Origin: Variovorax paradoxus
GTDB taxonomy: Bacteria > Pseudomonadota > Gammaproteobacteria > Burkholderiales > Burkholderiaceae_C
DNA: 64,000 nucleotides
Assembly (NCBI GenBank): GCA_016806145.1
Contig: CP063167.1
Coordinates: 1,422,501-1,486,500 of the forward strand
Direction: 5' to 3'
Shown here piece by piece: positions 34,308 through 43,505 of this stretch. The translations under genes were made by a program, and so were the position numbers. How positions within the stretch are numbered: position 1 is the first letter of the stretch; the number at the start of each line of letters is the position of its first letter. The notes beneath the pieces are model-generated. The model worked only from the letters and a program-made list of their open reading frames with translations. It was not told where the DNA came from and searched no databases.

Positions 34308-35188
34308 GCGATCCGTTCGCGCACGCGCCGGTCGATCTCGGCGAAGGTGCAGAAGCGCACGCCGGGCTTGCTCAGGAAGTAGTCGATCAGCCGCTCGTGC
34401 ATGAGCACCGCCTGCGCGCGGCCCGACACGTCGGGATGGATGGTCATCGGGAACACCGCGAAGTCGTACTCGCGCCAGACGTAGTCGAACTGGTCGCGCC
34501 ACTGCACCTCGAGGTTGCGCGCGCCCACGTAGCCCTGCGCATTGGCGAAGGACTTGATGTAGAGCAGTGCTTCCATGTCGTCGAGCTCCCAGTTGGCGGG
34601 GATCTCGAGCAGCGAAGTCTCGGTGCCGCGCTCCACCGGCTTCATCCAGCTCGCGGCGGGCTGGCCGTAGTCGATCGGCGTCCAGCGGTCGCCGCGGCGC
34701 AGGAAGTAGGCCTCGAAATCGCGGTGCATCAGGCTGTGGTCGTAGGCGATCCCGCGTTCGAGCAGAAGCTCGAGCGTGTCGGCGCTGAACTCCCACCACG
34801 GCGCGTTGTGGCCCACCGGTGCGCGGCCGGTGAGGTCGGTGATCAGCGCGATGCAGCGGTCGAGCACGTCGGCCTGCTGCTGGCGGCTCATCGCGGTGGG
34901 GTTCTCGTGGGTGTAGCCGTGCAGGCCGACCTCGTGGCCGGCCTCGACCACGGCGCGCGCCTGCGCGGGAAAGCTCTCGATCGAGTGCCCGGGCATGAAC
35001 CAGGTGGTGGCGATGCCGCGGCTCGCGAACAGCTTCAGCAGGCGCGGCACGCCGACCTCGCCCGCGAAGAAGCCGCGCGACACATCGCTGGGCGAATCCT
35101 GGCCGCCGTAGGAACCGAGCCAGCCGGCCACCGCATCGAAGTCCACGCTGTAGGCGCAGAGGATCTCCTTGGTCGTCGAATTGCTCAT
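34295..35188 (-). CDS. Polysaccharide deacetylase-family amidohydrolase (PuuE-like)
   Basis: NodB-fold hydrolase of 297 residues without a signal peptide, so cytoplasmic, unlike cell-wall deacetylases. Metal and catalytic positions: the DFD pair at 16-18 (YSVDFDAV) and His90/His94 in HGYTHENP. The long insert [23 protein letters not shown] and IHPDVSGR near the end match the PuuE/allantoinase-like group, which hydrolyse small cyclic amides such as allantoin. Coupled to DUF1989 upstream by ATGA and to the amidase downstream. The substrate is probably a small ring amide or ureide; inferred. Confidence 0.85.
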   Translation of the reverse strand: MSNSTTKEILCAYSVDFDAVAGWLGSYGGQDSPSDVSRGFFAGEVGVPRLLKLFASRGIATTWFMPGHSIESFPAQARAVVEAGHEVGLHGYTHENPTAMSRQQQADVLDRCIALITDLTGRAPVGHNAPWWEFSADTLELLLERGIAYDHSLMHRDFEAYFLRRGDRWTPIDYGQPAASWMKPVERGTETSLLEIPANWELDDMEALLYIKSFANAQGYVGARNLEVQWRDQFDYVWREYDFAVFPMTIHPDVSGRAQAVLMHERLIDYFLSKPGVRFCTFAEIDRRVRERIACGA

Positions 35189-35889
35189 GCGGCGGCCCCC
35201 GTCACGCAGAACTGCAGAGCCTTCGGCACGCAGTCGGCGCCGTTGACCGGCACCATGTCCTGCGGGCAGGCCGACAGCACGACGATGCAGTCGAGGCAGG
35301 CCTCGAACACCGTGCGGTCGCCGGGCCTGGACACCGGCGGCGCCCAGCCGATGGTGCCATCGGCGGCCACGGGGTTGTTCATCCATACGTTGAAGGGCGC
35401 CGGCACTTCGGTGGTGCGAAGGCCGATGGCGCGCAGTGCCAGGCGCAGGTTGTCGCTGCAGTTGTCGTGGTAGCCGTGCACGCCCAGCGCGCGGTAGCGC
35501 GGCAGGTCGCAGGCCGCGATCAGCGTGTCGTGCACGCCGGGCGAACTGTCCTCCACCAGCCGCAGGATCGCGCGGCGGCGGTTGGTGAGGAGTTCGTCGC
35601 CCACGCGCGGCGTGGTGCGGCCGAGGCCGGCGCGCAGGTGCTCCATCGACAGCGCCTCGTGCAGGCCGTCGCGGCAGAAGGCCCAGAGGTCGCAGACCTG
35701 GGTGCCGTGCGTGTTGACCAGCGCCAGCTGCTGGCCGCGCCGCAGCGCGACCGCGCGGCCCTGTCGCGCGGGCAGGGTGTAGAGCTGTCCGGGCTCGGGC
35801 GTGCCGTCGGGCGAGATCGGCGTGTGCAGCGTGTCGTTCTCGCCGTCGGCGTGGCCGTTGTCGGTGTAGTGGGGATTGATCCAGTCCAT
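35185..35889 (-). CDS. DUF1989 urea carboxylase-associated family protein
   Basis: Product of 234 residues of the DUF1989 (urea amidolyase-associated) family. The strings [53 protein letters not shown] and [10 protein letters not shown] are family hallmarks. Such proteins accompany urea/guanidine carboxylases and related nitrogen pathways and are needed for activity in some; their chemistry is unclear. First gene of a minus-strand operon, divergent from a Pot-type ABC transporter across 243 bases (35890-36132). That gap has no gene; it holds a short CGGGG-N5-CCCCG stem at 35964-35978. Confidence 0.9.
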   Translation of the reverse strand: MDWINPHYTDNGHADGENDTLHTPISPDGTPEPGQLYTLPARQGRAVALRRGQQLALVNTHGTQVCDLWAFCRDGLHEALSMEHLRAGLGRTTPRVGDELLTNRRRAILRLVEDSSPGVHDTLIAACDLPRYRALGVHGYHDNCSDNLRLALRAIGLRTTEVPAPFNVWMNNPVAADGTIGWAPPVSRPGDRTVFEACLDCIVVLSACPQDMVPVNGADCVPKALQFCVTGAAA

Positions 35890-36132
35890 GCGCTTCGTCT
35901 CCGTGGTGCGTGGCGGCGAGTGTTCGCGCGGACCCCGATCGCGACAAACGGGAATTTCTCAGCCGGGGATGAGCCCCGCTCACCCATGGCCCGTGCGCAG
36001 GTGCCACGACGAACAAATCTCAGCCCGACGCCGAGAACTCATCAGTTGTCGCCGCGGCCCGCGGCCCCGAAGCTTCGACCCCGGCCGCATCCATCGCGGC
36101 CTTCGACGAACCGAACCCCCGGAGACAAGTCC

Positions 36133-37308
36133 ATGAAGAATCCTCCTTTCGCCGTGTCCGACGCACCGGCTTCGCCCGACGACGCGAGCGCCGTGCAAAC
36201 CGCGCGGCGTCGGCTGATCCGCGGCGCGGCCGCGGCCGGTGCCGCACTGGCATTGCCCGGCCTCGCGCAGCGTGCCTTCGCGCAGGCCAAGCCGACCGAA
36301 CTCACCATGCTCGCGTGGTACGGCCATGCCGAGAAGGACGTGGTGGCCGAGTTCGAGGCGCAGCACAACGTGAAGATCCGCCCCAAGTACTACGTGGGCG
36401 GCGACAACATGCTCGCGCTGATCTCGCAGTCGCCGCCCGGCACCTACGACCTGATCCAGGCCGACGCCGAGTACGTGCAGCAGCTGGTGCGCGCGGGCCA
36501 TGTCGAGCGGCTGCAGCCGGCCGACTATCCGTTCGACGACTTCTTTCCCGAGTTCCATCGCTTCCCCGGCCACTGGGACGGCGACAAGCTCTACGCGGTG
36601 ATGATCCGCTTCGGCTTCCTCGGCGTGGCCTACAACACCACGACCGTGAGCGAGAAGGAGGCGCGCAGCTACAAGGTCTATGCCGACCCCAAGTACAAGG
36701 GCCGGGTCGGCCATTTCGACTGGCACCTGCCGAGCATCGGCCAGGCCAGCCTGCTCGACGGCCAGCGCAAGCCCTTCGACATCGATGCCGCCGCCTGGGG
36801 CCGCGTGCAGCAGCAGATGATGGGCATGCGCCGCAATGTCGGCGGCTTCTTCGACTACGGCGGCACTTTCGCCTCGCTGCGCAACGGCCAGATGGTGCTG
36901 ATGGCCGGCATCGGCGACTGGATCACCGGCGTGCTCGAGAAGAACGGCGCCACCGTGCGCACCGTGCTGCCCGACGAAGGCGGGCTGCAGTGGACCGAGT
37001 CGTTCTCGATCGGCAAGGGCTCGAGGAAGGCCGAGCTGGCCCGCGCCTTCATCCAGTACATGGCCTCGCCGCCCGGGCAGGTGCGCTCGGCCACCATGCA
37101 GGCCTATCCCGCGCTGGTGCCCAACCGCAAGGGCTGGGAACTGCTCGCGCAGCAGCAGCCGCAGGAGGCGAAGCGCTCGCGCATGGAGCCCGGCAAGCGC
37201 AACGCGATGGACGACATCCGCGAAGGCCGCATCACCAACCGCGCGCTGCCGGTACGCCAGTCGCTCGAGGACTGGAGCGATTTCTGGTCGCGCTACAAGA
37301 ACGCCTGA
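36133..37308 (+). CDS. ABC transporter substrate-binding protein, spermidine/putrescine (PotD) type
   Basis: Extracellular solute-binding protein of 391 residues. The N-terminus has a twin-arginine export signal (TARRRLIRGAAAAGAALALPG) cleaved near AFA/QAKP. The mature part starts ELTMLAWYGHAEKDVVAEFEAQHNVK and contains YDLIQADAEYVQQLV, typical of the PotD/PotF group. GGAGACAAGTCC precedes the ATG. Together with two permeases and an ATPase it forms a full importer. The divergent DUF1989/deacetylase/amidase string suggests that the ligand is a nitrogen-rich compound, not necessarily a polyamine. Confidence 0.9.
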   Translation: MKNPPFAVSDAPASPDDASAVQTARRRLIRGAAAAGAALALPGLAQRAFAQAKPTELTMLAWYGHAEKDVVAEFEAQHNVKIRPKYYVGGDNMLALISQSPPGTYDLIQADAEYVQQLVRAGHVERLQPADYPFDDFFPEFHRFPGHWDGDKLYAVMIRFGFLGVAYNTTTVSEKEARSYKVYADPKYKGRVGHFDWHLPSIGQASLLDGQRKPFDIDAAAWGRVQQQMMGMRRNVGGFFDYGGTFASLRNGQMVLMAGIGDWITGVLEKNGATVRTVLPDEGGLQWTESFSIGKGSRKAELARAFIQYMASPPGQVRSATMQAYPALVPNRKGWELLAQQQPQEAKRSRMEPGKRNAMDDIREGRITNRALPVRQSLEDWSDFWSRYKNA

Positions 37309-37323
37309 GCCGGGGAGCACGCC

Positions 37324-38250
37324 ATGAACACCCTCACTTCCACGGCGGGCCCGCCGTTGCCGGCGACGACCCCGGTCGCCACCGACCGGGCGAAGGCCGC
37401 CCGGCACGAGCGCGCGCGCCGGCGCCGCTTCGCGCTGCTGCATGCGCTGCCGCTGCCCGCGTGGCAGCTGGCCTTCTTCCTCGGCCCGCTGCTGTTCCTG
37501 CTGGTGCTGAGCTTCTGGACGGTGCGCGACTTCCGCATCGAGCCTGCCTTCGCGTGGATCAACTGGGAGCGCATGCTGGGCCAGCCGCACGTGTGGCAGA
37601 CCTATGTGCGCACCTTCGGCTACGCGCTGCTCGCCACCGTGCTGGCGTCGCTGATCGCGTTCCCGGCCTCGTTCGCGATCGCCTTCCAGCTTTCGGAACG
37701 CCGGCGGCGGCTGTGCATGTTCCTGCTGGTGATCCCGTTCTTCACCAGCTACCTGGTGCGCGTCTATGCCTGGCAGATCTTCCTGAGCGACGAGGGCGTG
37801 ATCAACGCGCTGCTCGGCGCGCTGGGGCTCGGTCCGGCGCGCATGCTCAACACCGCGCTGGGCACGCAGATCGGCTACCTCACGCTCACGCTGCCGCTGG
37901 TGGTGCTGATCCAGACCATGAGCCTGCTGCTGGTCGACCGCAGCCAGATCGAGGCCGCGCGCAATCTCGGCTGCGCGCCATTGCGCAGCGTGTTCCAGGT
38001 CGTGATCCCGGCCGCGCGCGTGGGCCTGGTGGTGGCGGCGCTGTTCTGCTTCATCTTCGCCTTCGGCGATTTCGTCTCGCCGCTGTACCTCGGTGGCGGC
38101 ACCGCGCCCACCATGAGCCTGCTGATCATCGACACCACCAAGGCCGGCCAGCAGTGGCCGCGCGCCGCGGTGCTGGCCGTGCTGATGATCGCCACGCTGA
38201 TGGCGGTGGCGCTGGCGATGACCTCGTACGCCTACAGGGGGCGCAAATGA
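37324..38250 (+). CDS. ABC transporter permease, PotB type
   Basis: Inner-membrane permease of 308 residues, starting 15 bases after the binding-protein gene. After a basic cytoplasmic N-terminus of about 45 residues come six hydrophobic segments. The ATPase-docking EAA loop reads EAARNLGCAPLRSVFQVVIP. Its stop codon overlaps the start of the next permease gene (ATGA). Confidence 0.92.
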   Translation: MNTLTSTAGPPLPATTPVATDRAKAARHERARRRRFALLHALPLPAWQLAFFLGPLLFLLVLSFWTVRDFRIEPAFAWINWERMLGQPHVWQTYVRTFGYALLATVLASLIAFPASFAIAFQLSERRRRLCMFLLVIPFFTSYLVRVYAWQIFLSDEGVINALLGALGLGPARMLNTALGTQIGYLTLTLPLVVLIQTMSLLLVDRSQIEAARNLGCAPLRSVFQVVIPAARVGLVVAALFCFIFAFGDFVSPLYLGGGTAPTMSLLIIDTTKAGQQWPRAAVLAVLMIATLMAVALAMTSYAYRGRK

Positions 38251-39074
38251 GCGCCGCGCGCTGTGTGCGGCCGCTGCTCGCGGCCTACGTGGTGGCGGTG
38301 CTCGCGTTCCTGTTCGCGCCCATCGGCGCCAGCTTCGTGTTCTCGTTCAACTCCGACCGCTTCCCGACCCTGCCGCTGGGATCGTTCACGCTCGAGTGGT
38401 ATGAGGCCGTGTTCGGCGACGAGCTGGTGCGCGAGGCGCTGGTCAACAGCATCGTCGTGAGCCTGGCCTCGGCGACGCTGGCCACGCTGATCGGCTTCGC
38501 CGCGGCCTATACCGACTACCGCTACCGCTTCTTCGGCCAGCGGCTGTACCTGGCACTCGGGCTGCTGCCGCCGACCGTTCCCGCGATCATCCTCGGGCTC
38601 GCGATGCTGGCCTACCTCTCGCGCATCGGACTGGCCGGCGGCCGCTTCTCGATCGTGATCGCGCATGTCGTGATCTGCACGCCGTTCGCGGTGGCGCTGA
38701 TCCGGCTGCGGCTGTCGCAGATCGATGCCTCGCTCGAGGCCGCGGCCTGGAACCTCGGCGCCGGCCCGGGCCGCGCGCTGTGGCACGTGGTGCTGCGCTT
38801 CGCCGCGCCGGCCATGCTCGGTGCCTGGCTGCTCACCATGGCCGTGTCCTTCGACGAGTTCGCCATCGCCTGGTTCGTGGGCGGGCTCGAGGAGACGCTG
38901 CCGGTGCGCGTGCTCGGCTTCCTCCAGGGTCAGGTGAGCCCGCGCATCAACGCCATCGGCACCCTGGTCTTCATCGTCAGCATCAGCCTCGTGGGCATCG
39001 CCCAGGTGCTGCTGAACCAGCGCATATCGCAGCGCATTCCATCGCGTCCACGCAAAGAGGGCACCACGCCATGA
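38247..39074 (+). CDS. ABC transporter permease, PotC type
   Basis: Second permease of the importer, 275 residues. It starts MSAARCVRPLLAAYVVAVLAF, with the family string PIGASFVFSFNSDRFPTLPLGSFTLEWY, and has the EAA loop LEAAAWNLGAGPGRALWHVVLR. Both ends overlap neighbouring genes by four bases (ATGA), so translation of the transport operon is coupled throughout. Confidence 0.92.
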   Translation: MSAARCVRPLLAAYVVAVLAFLFAPIGASFVFSFNSDRFPTLPLGSFTLEWYEAVFGDELVREALVNSIVVSLASATLATLIGFAAAYTDYRYRFFGQRLYLALGLLPPTVPAIILGLAMLAYLSRIGLAGGRFSIVIAHVVICTPFAVALIRLRLSQIDASLEAAAWNLGAGPGRALWHVVLRFAAPAMLGAWLLTMAVSFDEFAIAWFVGGLEETLPVRVLGFLQGQVSPRINAIGTLVFIVSISLVGIAQVLLNQRISQRIPSRPRKEGTTP

Positions 39075-40210
39075 CTTCCTCCCCCGTCCCCGAATCCGGC
39101 CGTGCACCGCTGGTGCAACTGAGCGGCGTTTCCAAGTCCTATGGCGGCGTGATGGCCGTGAGCGGCGTCGACCTCGAGATCGCGCGCGGCGAGTTCGTCG
39201 CGATCATGGGCCCGAGCGGCTGCGGCAAGACCACCACGCTGCGCATGCTCGCGGGCCTCGAGAACCCGAGCAGCGGCTCGATCCGGCTCAACGGCGAGGA
39301 GGTGCGCGACCTCGCGCCCTGGCAGCGCGACACGCCGATGGTGTGGCAGAGCCTCGCGCTGTTCCCGTTCCTCAGCGTGATCGAGAACGTGGAGTTCGGC
39401 CTGCGCATGCGCAAGGTGGGCCGCGCCGAGCGCCGCCGGCGCGCCACCGACTGGCTCGCGCGCCTGGGCCTGGCCGACTTCGCGCAGCGCCGCGTCGACG
39501 AACTCTCAGGCGGCCAGCGCCAGCGCCAGCGCGTCGCGCTCGCGCGCTCGCTGGTGACCGAGCCGCCGCTGCTGCTGCTCGACGAGCCGCTGAGCGCGCT
39601 CGACCATCACCTGTCGCTGAAGATGCAGGGCGAGCTGACCCGGCTGCAGCGCGAGCTGGGCATCGCCTTCGTCTACGTCACGCACAGCCATTCGGAGGCC
39701 TTCGCCATGGCCGACCGCGTGGTGATCATGGCCAACGGCGAGGTGGCGCAGTGCGGCGCGCCGATGGAGGTGTTCCACCGGCCGGCCTCGCGCTTCGTGG
39801 CCGAGTTCCTCGGCGGCAACAACATCTTCCAGGCCGACGTCGTCGCGCGCGACGGCTCGCGGCTCGAGCTGCGCACGCCCGAGGGCCGCTTCACCGCGGA
39901 GGCGGGCGCGCAGGGCGGCGCGGCGCTCGCGGCCGGCGCGGCGATCGACCTGGTGGTGCGCGCCGACCGCATCTCGCTGACCGCGCAACCGGGCTGGGCC
40001 ACCAACGAGGTTGCCTGCACCCTGGTGGGCGAGGAGTTCATCGGCTCGACGGTCAACGGCCACCTCGAGACCTCGGGCGGCAAGCAGATCGTGGTGCAGC
40101 TCAACGCCAAGGACCTGGAGGAGATCGAGCTCGACGTGGGGCGCCAGTTCTACGCCTCGTGGCATCCCGAGGACTGCCACCTGGTGCAGCGGCCGCACGC
40201 GGCCCACTGA
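39071..40210 (+). CDS. ABC transporter ATPase, PotA type, with lengthened signature region
   Basis: ATPase subunit of 379 residues with a C-terminal TOBE domain (about 290-375). Walker A is GPSGCGKTT near residue 47, Walker B LLLLDEPLSALD near 168 and the switch His in YVTHSHSEA (usually THDQEEA). The signature LSGGQ is followed by RQRQRVALAR: one extra Gln-Arg pair compared with the usual LSGGQRQRVALAR, caused by a tandem CCAGCG hexamer (three copies, 39514-39531). Whether this alters activity is unknown. Last gene of the transport operon. Confidence 0.9.
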   Translation: MTSSPVPESGRAPLVQLSGVSKSYGGVMAVSGVDLEIARGEFVAIMGPSGCGKTTTLRMLAGLENPSSGSIRLNGEEVRDLAPWQRDTPMVWQSLALFPFLSVIENVEFGLRMRKVGRAERRRRATDWLARLGLADFAQRRVDELSGGQRQRQRVALARSLVTEPPLLLLDEPLSALDHHLSLKMQGELTRLQRELGIAFVYVTHSHSEAFAMADRVVIMANGEVAQCGAPMEVFHRPASRFVAEFLGGNNIFQADVVARDGSRLELRTPEGRFTAEAGAQGGAALAAGAAIDLVVRADRISLTAQPGWATNEVACTLVGEEFIGSTVNGHLETSGGKQIVVQLNAKDLEEIELDVGRQFYASWHPEDCHLVQRPHAAH

Positions 40211-40326
40211 GCGAGGGCGCGCCTGCGGGACGCACCGGATGCGCCGCGGGCTCGCCGCCGATACGATGGGCCCGCATCGGCGCCGCCCCGGCCTCGGTTT
40301 TCTTCTCATCCAGTCCCAACGGCACC

Positions 40327-41253
40327 ATGGCCACCCGCGGCAAGCTCCCACCGCTCAATGCGCTGCGCGCCTTCGAGGCGGCCGCGCGCCACCTGAGCTT
40401 CAAGGCCGCGGCCGAGGAGCTGTGCGTGACCTCGACCGCCATCAGCCACCAGATTCGGCACCTCGAGAGCCTGGTCGGCATGCGGCTGTTCGACCGCACG
40501 CCGCGCGCCATCAGCCTCACCGAGCCCGGCCGGCGCCTGTTCCCGGTGCTGCGCGACGGCTTCGACCGGCTCGCGCAGGCGGTCGGCGAACTCAGCGAGG
40601 TCAGCCATTCGATCTCGGTCAGCGTCACGCCCGCCTTCGCCTCGAAGATCCTGATCCCGTCGCTGGCCGGGCTGCACGACGCGCATCCCGAGATCCAGCT
40701 GACCGTGGATGCCACCGAGCGTCTGGCCGACGTCGCGCGCGGCGAGGTCGACCTGGCCGTGCGTTACGGACCGCCGGCCGATGCCGCGAGCCCCGCGCTC
40801 GCGCCCGGCCTGCGCGCCGTGCCGCTGTACACCGACCGCTACTTCGCCTGTGCCTCGCCGGCCTGGGTGGCCGGCCGCGCGCTGCCGATCGCGGCGGCGC
40901 AGCTGTCGAACGAGCGCCTGCTGAGCTATGCGTGGAAGAACCCCGCGCTGCGCGGCCCGACCTGGCCGCGCTGGATGCAGCATGCGGCCGTGGCCGGTTT
41001 CGACGAGGGCCGATGCGTGCTGTTCAGCGAGGAGAGCCATGCCCTGCAGGCCGCGATCGACGGCGCGGGCGTGGCGCTGGTCAGCAACCTGCTGGTGAGC
41101 CGGGACGAGGCCGCGGGCCGGCTGCTGCGGGTCTGCGCCGAATCGCTCGATGGGTTGCAGTACCAGTGCGTTTCGCGCGCCGACAACCCGAAGATCGAGA
41201 CGCTGCGGCGGGTGGAGGGGTGGCTGGCGGGGTTGATGCCGGTTGCCGAGTGA
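40327..41253 (+). CDS. LysR family regulator (GcvA-like)
   Basis: Regulator of 308 residues with the GcvA-branch start LPPLNALRAFEAAARHLSFKAAAEELCVTSTAISHQIRHLESLVGMRLFDRT. The effector domain includes FASKILIPSLAGLHDAHPEI and DLAVRYG, also typical. It lies 117 bases after the Pot-type ATPase on the same strand and is the only regulator near the transporter and the DUF1989 string, so it probably controls both. Confidence 0.92.
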   Translation: MATRGKLPPLNALRAFEAAARHLSFKAAAEELCVTSTAISHQIRHLESLVGMRLFDRTPRAISLTEPGRRLFPVLRDGFDRLAQAVGELSEVSHSISVSVTPAFASKILIPSLAGLHDAHPEIQLTVDATERLADVARGEVDLAVRYGPPADAASPALAPGLRAVPLYTDRYFACASPAWVAGRALPIAAAQLSNERLLSYAWKNPALRGPTWPRWMQHAAVAGFDEGRCVLFSEESHALQAAIDGAGVALVSNLLVSRDEAAGRLLRVCAESLDGLQYQCVSRADNPKIETLRRVEGWLAGLMPVAE

Positions 41254-41268
41254 AGCGCGCGGGCTCCA

Positions 41269-41775
41269 TCAGGCGCGCGCCAGTGCCGATGGCAGGTTGA
41301 GCACGGCGAAGCCCAGCAGGCCCCAGCAGCCGAGCAGCAGCTGCGTGAGCAACAGCCCTTCCTGCCGGATCCAGGCCCCGAACCACAGCCCCGCGACGCA
41401 CATCGCCGCCCAGCACAGCACGAAGGCGCCGAGCCCGAGGTTGAGGCAGGCGAGGGCGGAGGCCGAAGCGAAGCGCAGCGGCTCGCAGGCGATCAGCAGC
41501 GTGCCCGCCAGCAATGCCAGCGCGCTCGCCGCCTGCAGTGCGATCACGCCGAGCAGCGCGAGCCGGTGCACGGCCGACGATGCGATCGCGCGCCGCCGCA
41601 GCGGCAGCGTGTCGAACGGCGGCTCGCGCAGCAGCACCATGCCCATCGTGAGACCGATGGCGCCGGCCGAGGCCTGGAAGGCCTGCAGGTTGTTGAGGAC
41701 CGCGACGCTCATCCACGCCGCCAGGCCGGCCGCGACCGCGAACTGGAACATCCACACCGAGATTTCTGGATCCAC
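41269..41775 (-). CDS. DUF2165 family small integral membrane protein
   Basis: Inner-membrane protein of 168 residues with four hydrophobic segments, including MFQFAVAAGLAAWMSVAVLNNLQAF, ALLGVIALQAASALALLAG and the C-terminal LLLTQLLLGCWGLLGFAVLNLPSALA, matching DUF2165. The GTG at 41775 is preferred: AAGGAG lies five bases before it, while the longer frame from 41817 has no such site. Function is unknown. Divergent from a lysR gene, with a GTTG-N9-CAAC repeat in the gap. Confidence 0.8.
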   Translation of the reverse strand: MDPEISVWMFQFAVAAGLAAWMSVAVLNNLQAFQASAGAIGLTMGMVLLREPPFDTLPLRRRAIASSAVHRLALLGVIALQAASALALLAGTLLIACEPLRFASASALACLNLGLGAFVLCWAAMCVAGLWFGAWIRQEGLLLTQLLLGCWGLLGFAVLNLPSALARA

Positions 41776-41850
41776 ATGCACTCCTTGAAAGGGATGGCGA
41801 GAATGTAGAAGCCGCACCGTCGCGAAGGCGGCGCGCCCGCGCCAACACGA

Positions 41851-41869
41851 TGTTGCTGGCCGCGCAACA
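41851..41869. promoter_or_regulatory. Candidate LysR site TGTTG-N9-CAACA
   Basis: Perfect 5-base arms around nine bases, 18 bases before the lysR ATG and in the divergent gap to the DUF2165 gene. The same GTTG-N9-CAAC pattern recurs at 42790-42806 before wrbA, suggesting the binding site of this LysR protein. Confidence 0.5.
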
Positions 41870-41887
41870 GCCCACCCAGGTCACTCC

Positions 41888-42784
41888 ATGCGTCCCCCTC
41901 TGGAAGAACTCGAAGCCTTCCTGCTCGTTGCCGAAACGGGAAGCTTCACCAAGGCCGCGCAGCGGCTCGGACTGTCGAAGTCGGTGCTGAGCCGCCGCGT
42001 CGGCGCGCTCGAGCGGCGGCTCGGCGTGCAGCTGGTGCATCGCACCACGCATGCCGTGACGCTCACGGAGCTGGGCACGGGCTTCCAGGAGCGCGCGCGC
42101 AAGGCGCTCGAGGACCTCGACGATGCGGTCGATGCGAGTTCGCGCGGCGCGGCCGCCGTGCGCGGGCTGGTGCGCATCACCGCGCCCACCAACCTCGGCG
42201 TGCTGCACGTGTTGCCGGCCATCGCCGAGCTGATGGCGCAGCACGAGGGGCTGGAGATCGACATCGAGCTCAGCGACCGCTATGCCGACATCGTCGGCGG
42301 CGGCTTCGACCTGGCGCTGCGCATCGGCGAGCTCAAGGACTCGACCCTGGTCTCGCGCCGGCTCGGCACCATCCACCGCGCGGTGGTGTGCAGCCCCGAC
42401 TACCTCGCGCGGCGTGGACGTCCGTCGATGCCTTCCGACCTCGAGGCGCACGAGTGCCTGGCCTACGCCAACATGGGCGCGGCCGATCAATGGCGCTTCC
42501 TGGTCGACGGCGAATGGAAGGCCGTGCGCGCGGGCGGCCGGCTGCGCACCAACGATGGCGGCGCGTTGCGCGCGGCGGCGCTCGCGGGCCGCGGCCTGGT
42601 CGGGCTGCCGGCCTTCATCACGCAAGGCGATGTGCAGGCGGGCCGGCTCGTGCGCGTGCTCGAGGAATTCCGCATGCCCGAGGCCGGACTGTTCGCGCTG
42701 TTCCATTCGAGCGCGCGGCTGCCGGGCCGCGCCCGCGCGGTCGTCGAGCACCTCGGGGCTCATTTCCAGCGCATGGGTTTCTGA
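41888..42784 (+). CDS. LysR family transcriptional regulator
   Basis: Regulator of 298 residues. Helix-turn-helix at the N-terminus: [51 protein letters not shown]. The effector domain has [40 protein letters not shown], the CrgA/DmlR-like branch. The next gene, 107 bases downstream on the same strand, is wrbA, and matching inverted repeats lie before both genes, so it likely autoregulates and controls the quinone-reductase pair. Confidence 0.93.
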   Translation: MRPPLEELEAFLLVAETGSFTKAAQRLGLSKSVLSRRVGALERRLGVQLVHRTTHAVTLTELGTGFQERARKALEDLDDAVDASSRGAAAVRGLVRITAPTNLGVLHVLPAIAELMAQHEGLEIDIELSDRYADIVGGGFDLALRIGELKDSTLVSRRLGTIHRAVVCSPDYLARRGRPSMPSDLEAHECLAYANMGAADQWRFLVDGEWKAVRAGGRLRTNDGGALRAAALAGRGLVGLPAFITQGDVQAGRLVRVLEEFRMPEAGLFALFHSSARLPGRARAVVEHLGAHFQRMGF

Positions 42785-42789
42785 TTGCC

Positions 42790-42806
42790 GTTGTGCCGCG
42801 AGCAAC
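42790..42806. promoter_or_regulatory. Candidate LysR site GTTG-N9-CAAC upstream of wrbA
   Basis: Same arms and spacing as the site at 41851-41869. It sits 85 bases before the wrbA start and is immediately followed by another small inverted repeat, CACGG-N7-CCGTG (42806-42822). Confidence 0.45.
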
Positions 42807-42891
42807 ACGGTTGTGTGCCGTGCCGGGCTACCCGCGTCGCGGTCCTGTCGCTAACTTCGCGGCCTTCACTCCACTCACGAAGGCTGCTGCG

Positions 42892-43494
42892 ATGCCCGCG
42901 AAGATCCTGGTTCTCTACTACTCCTCCTACGGCCACGTCGAGGCGATGGCCGACGCCGTGGCCGAGGGCGCGCGCGCGGCCGGCGCCGAGGTGCACGTCA
43001 AGCGCGTTCCCGAACTCGTGCCGGACGAGGTCGCGCGGGCCGCGGGCTACCGTCGCGACCCCGCCGTGCCCATCGCGACGGTGGACGAGCTGCCCGGCTA
43101 CGACGCCATCCTCTTCGGCACGCCCACGCGCTACGGCGCGATGGCCGCGCAGATGAAGAACTTCATCGACCAGACCGGCGGCCTGTGGTCCGAGAACCGG
43201 CTGGTGGGCAAGGCCGCCGGCGTGTTCGTCTCGACCGGCTCGCAGCACGGCGGCCAGGAGTCGACGATCCTCGGCTTCCACACGGTGCTGCTGCACCTGG
43301 GCATGGTGGTCGTCGGGCTGCCGTACAGCTTCGCGGGACTGAACCGCATGGACGAGGTCGCGGGCGGTTCGCCCTATGGCGCGTCGACGCTCTCGGGCAG
43401 CGACGACGCGCGGCGGCCATCGGCGCTGGAACTCGACGGCGCGCGCTTCCAGGGGCGGCACGTGGCCACCATCGCCGGCAAGCTCGCCGCCTGA
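42892..43494 (+). CDS. wrbA: NAD(P)H:quinone oxidoreductase WrbA
   Basis: Flavodoxin-like FMN protein of 200 residues, the normal WrbA length, reducing quinones by two electrons and so avoiding semiquinone radicals; cytoplasmic. FMN-phosphate loop: [12 protein letters not shown] near residue 9. Further marks are [37 protein letters not shown] and the C-terminal YGASTLSG. Followed 11 bases later by a glutathionyl-hydroquinone reductase-like gene, a functional pairing for quinone handling. The LysR gene upstream is the probable regulator. Confidence 0.95.
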   Translation: MPAKILVLYYSSYGHVEAMADAVAEGARAAGAEVHVKRVPELVPDEVARAAGYRRDPAVPIATVDELPGYDAILFGTPTRYGAMAAQMKNFIDQTGGLWSENRLVGKAAGVFVSTGSQHGGQESTILGFHTVLLHLGMVVVGLPYSFAGLNRMDEVAGGSPYGASTLSGSDDARRPSALELDGARFQGRHVATIAGKLAA

Positions 43495-43505
43495 ACGGCG
43501 CCGCG

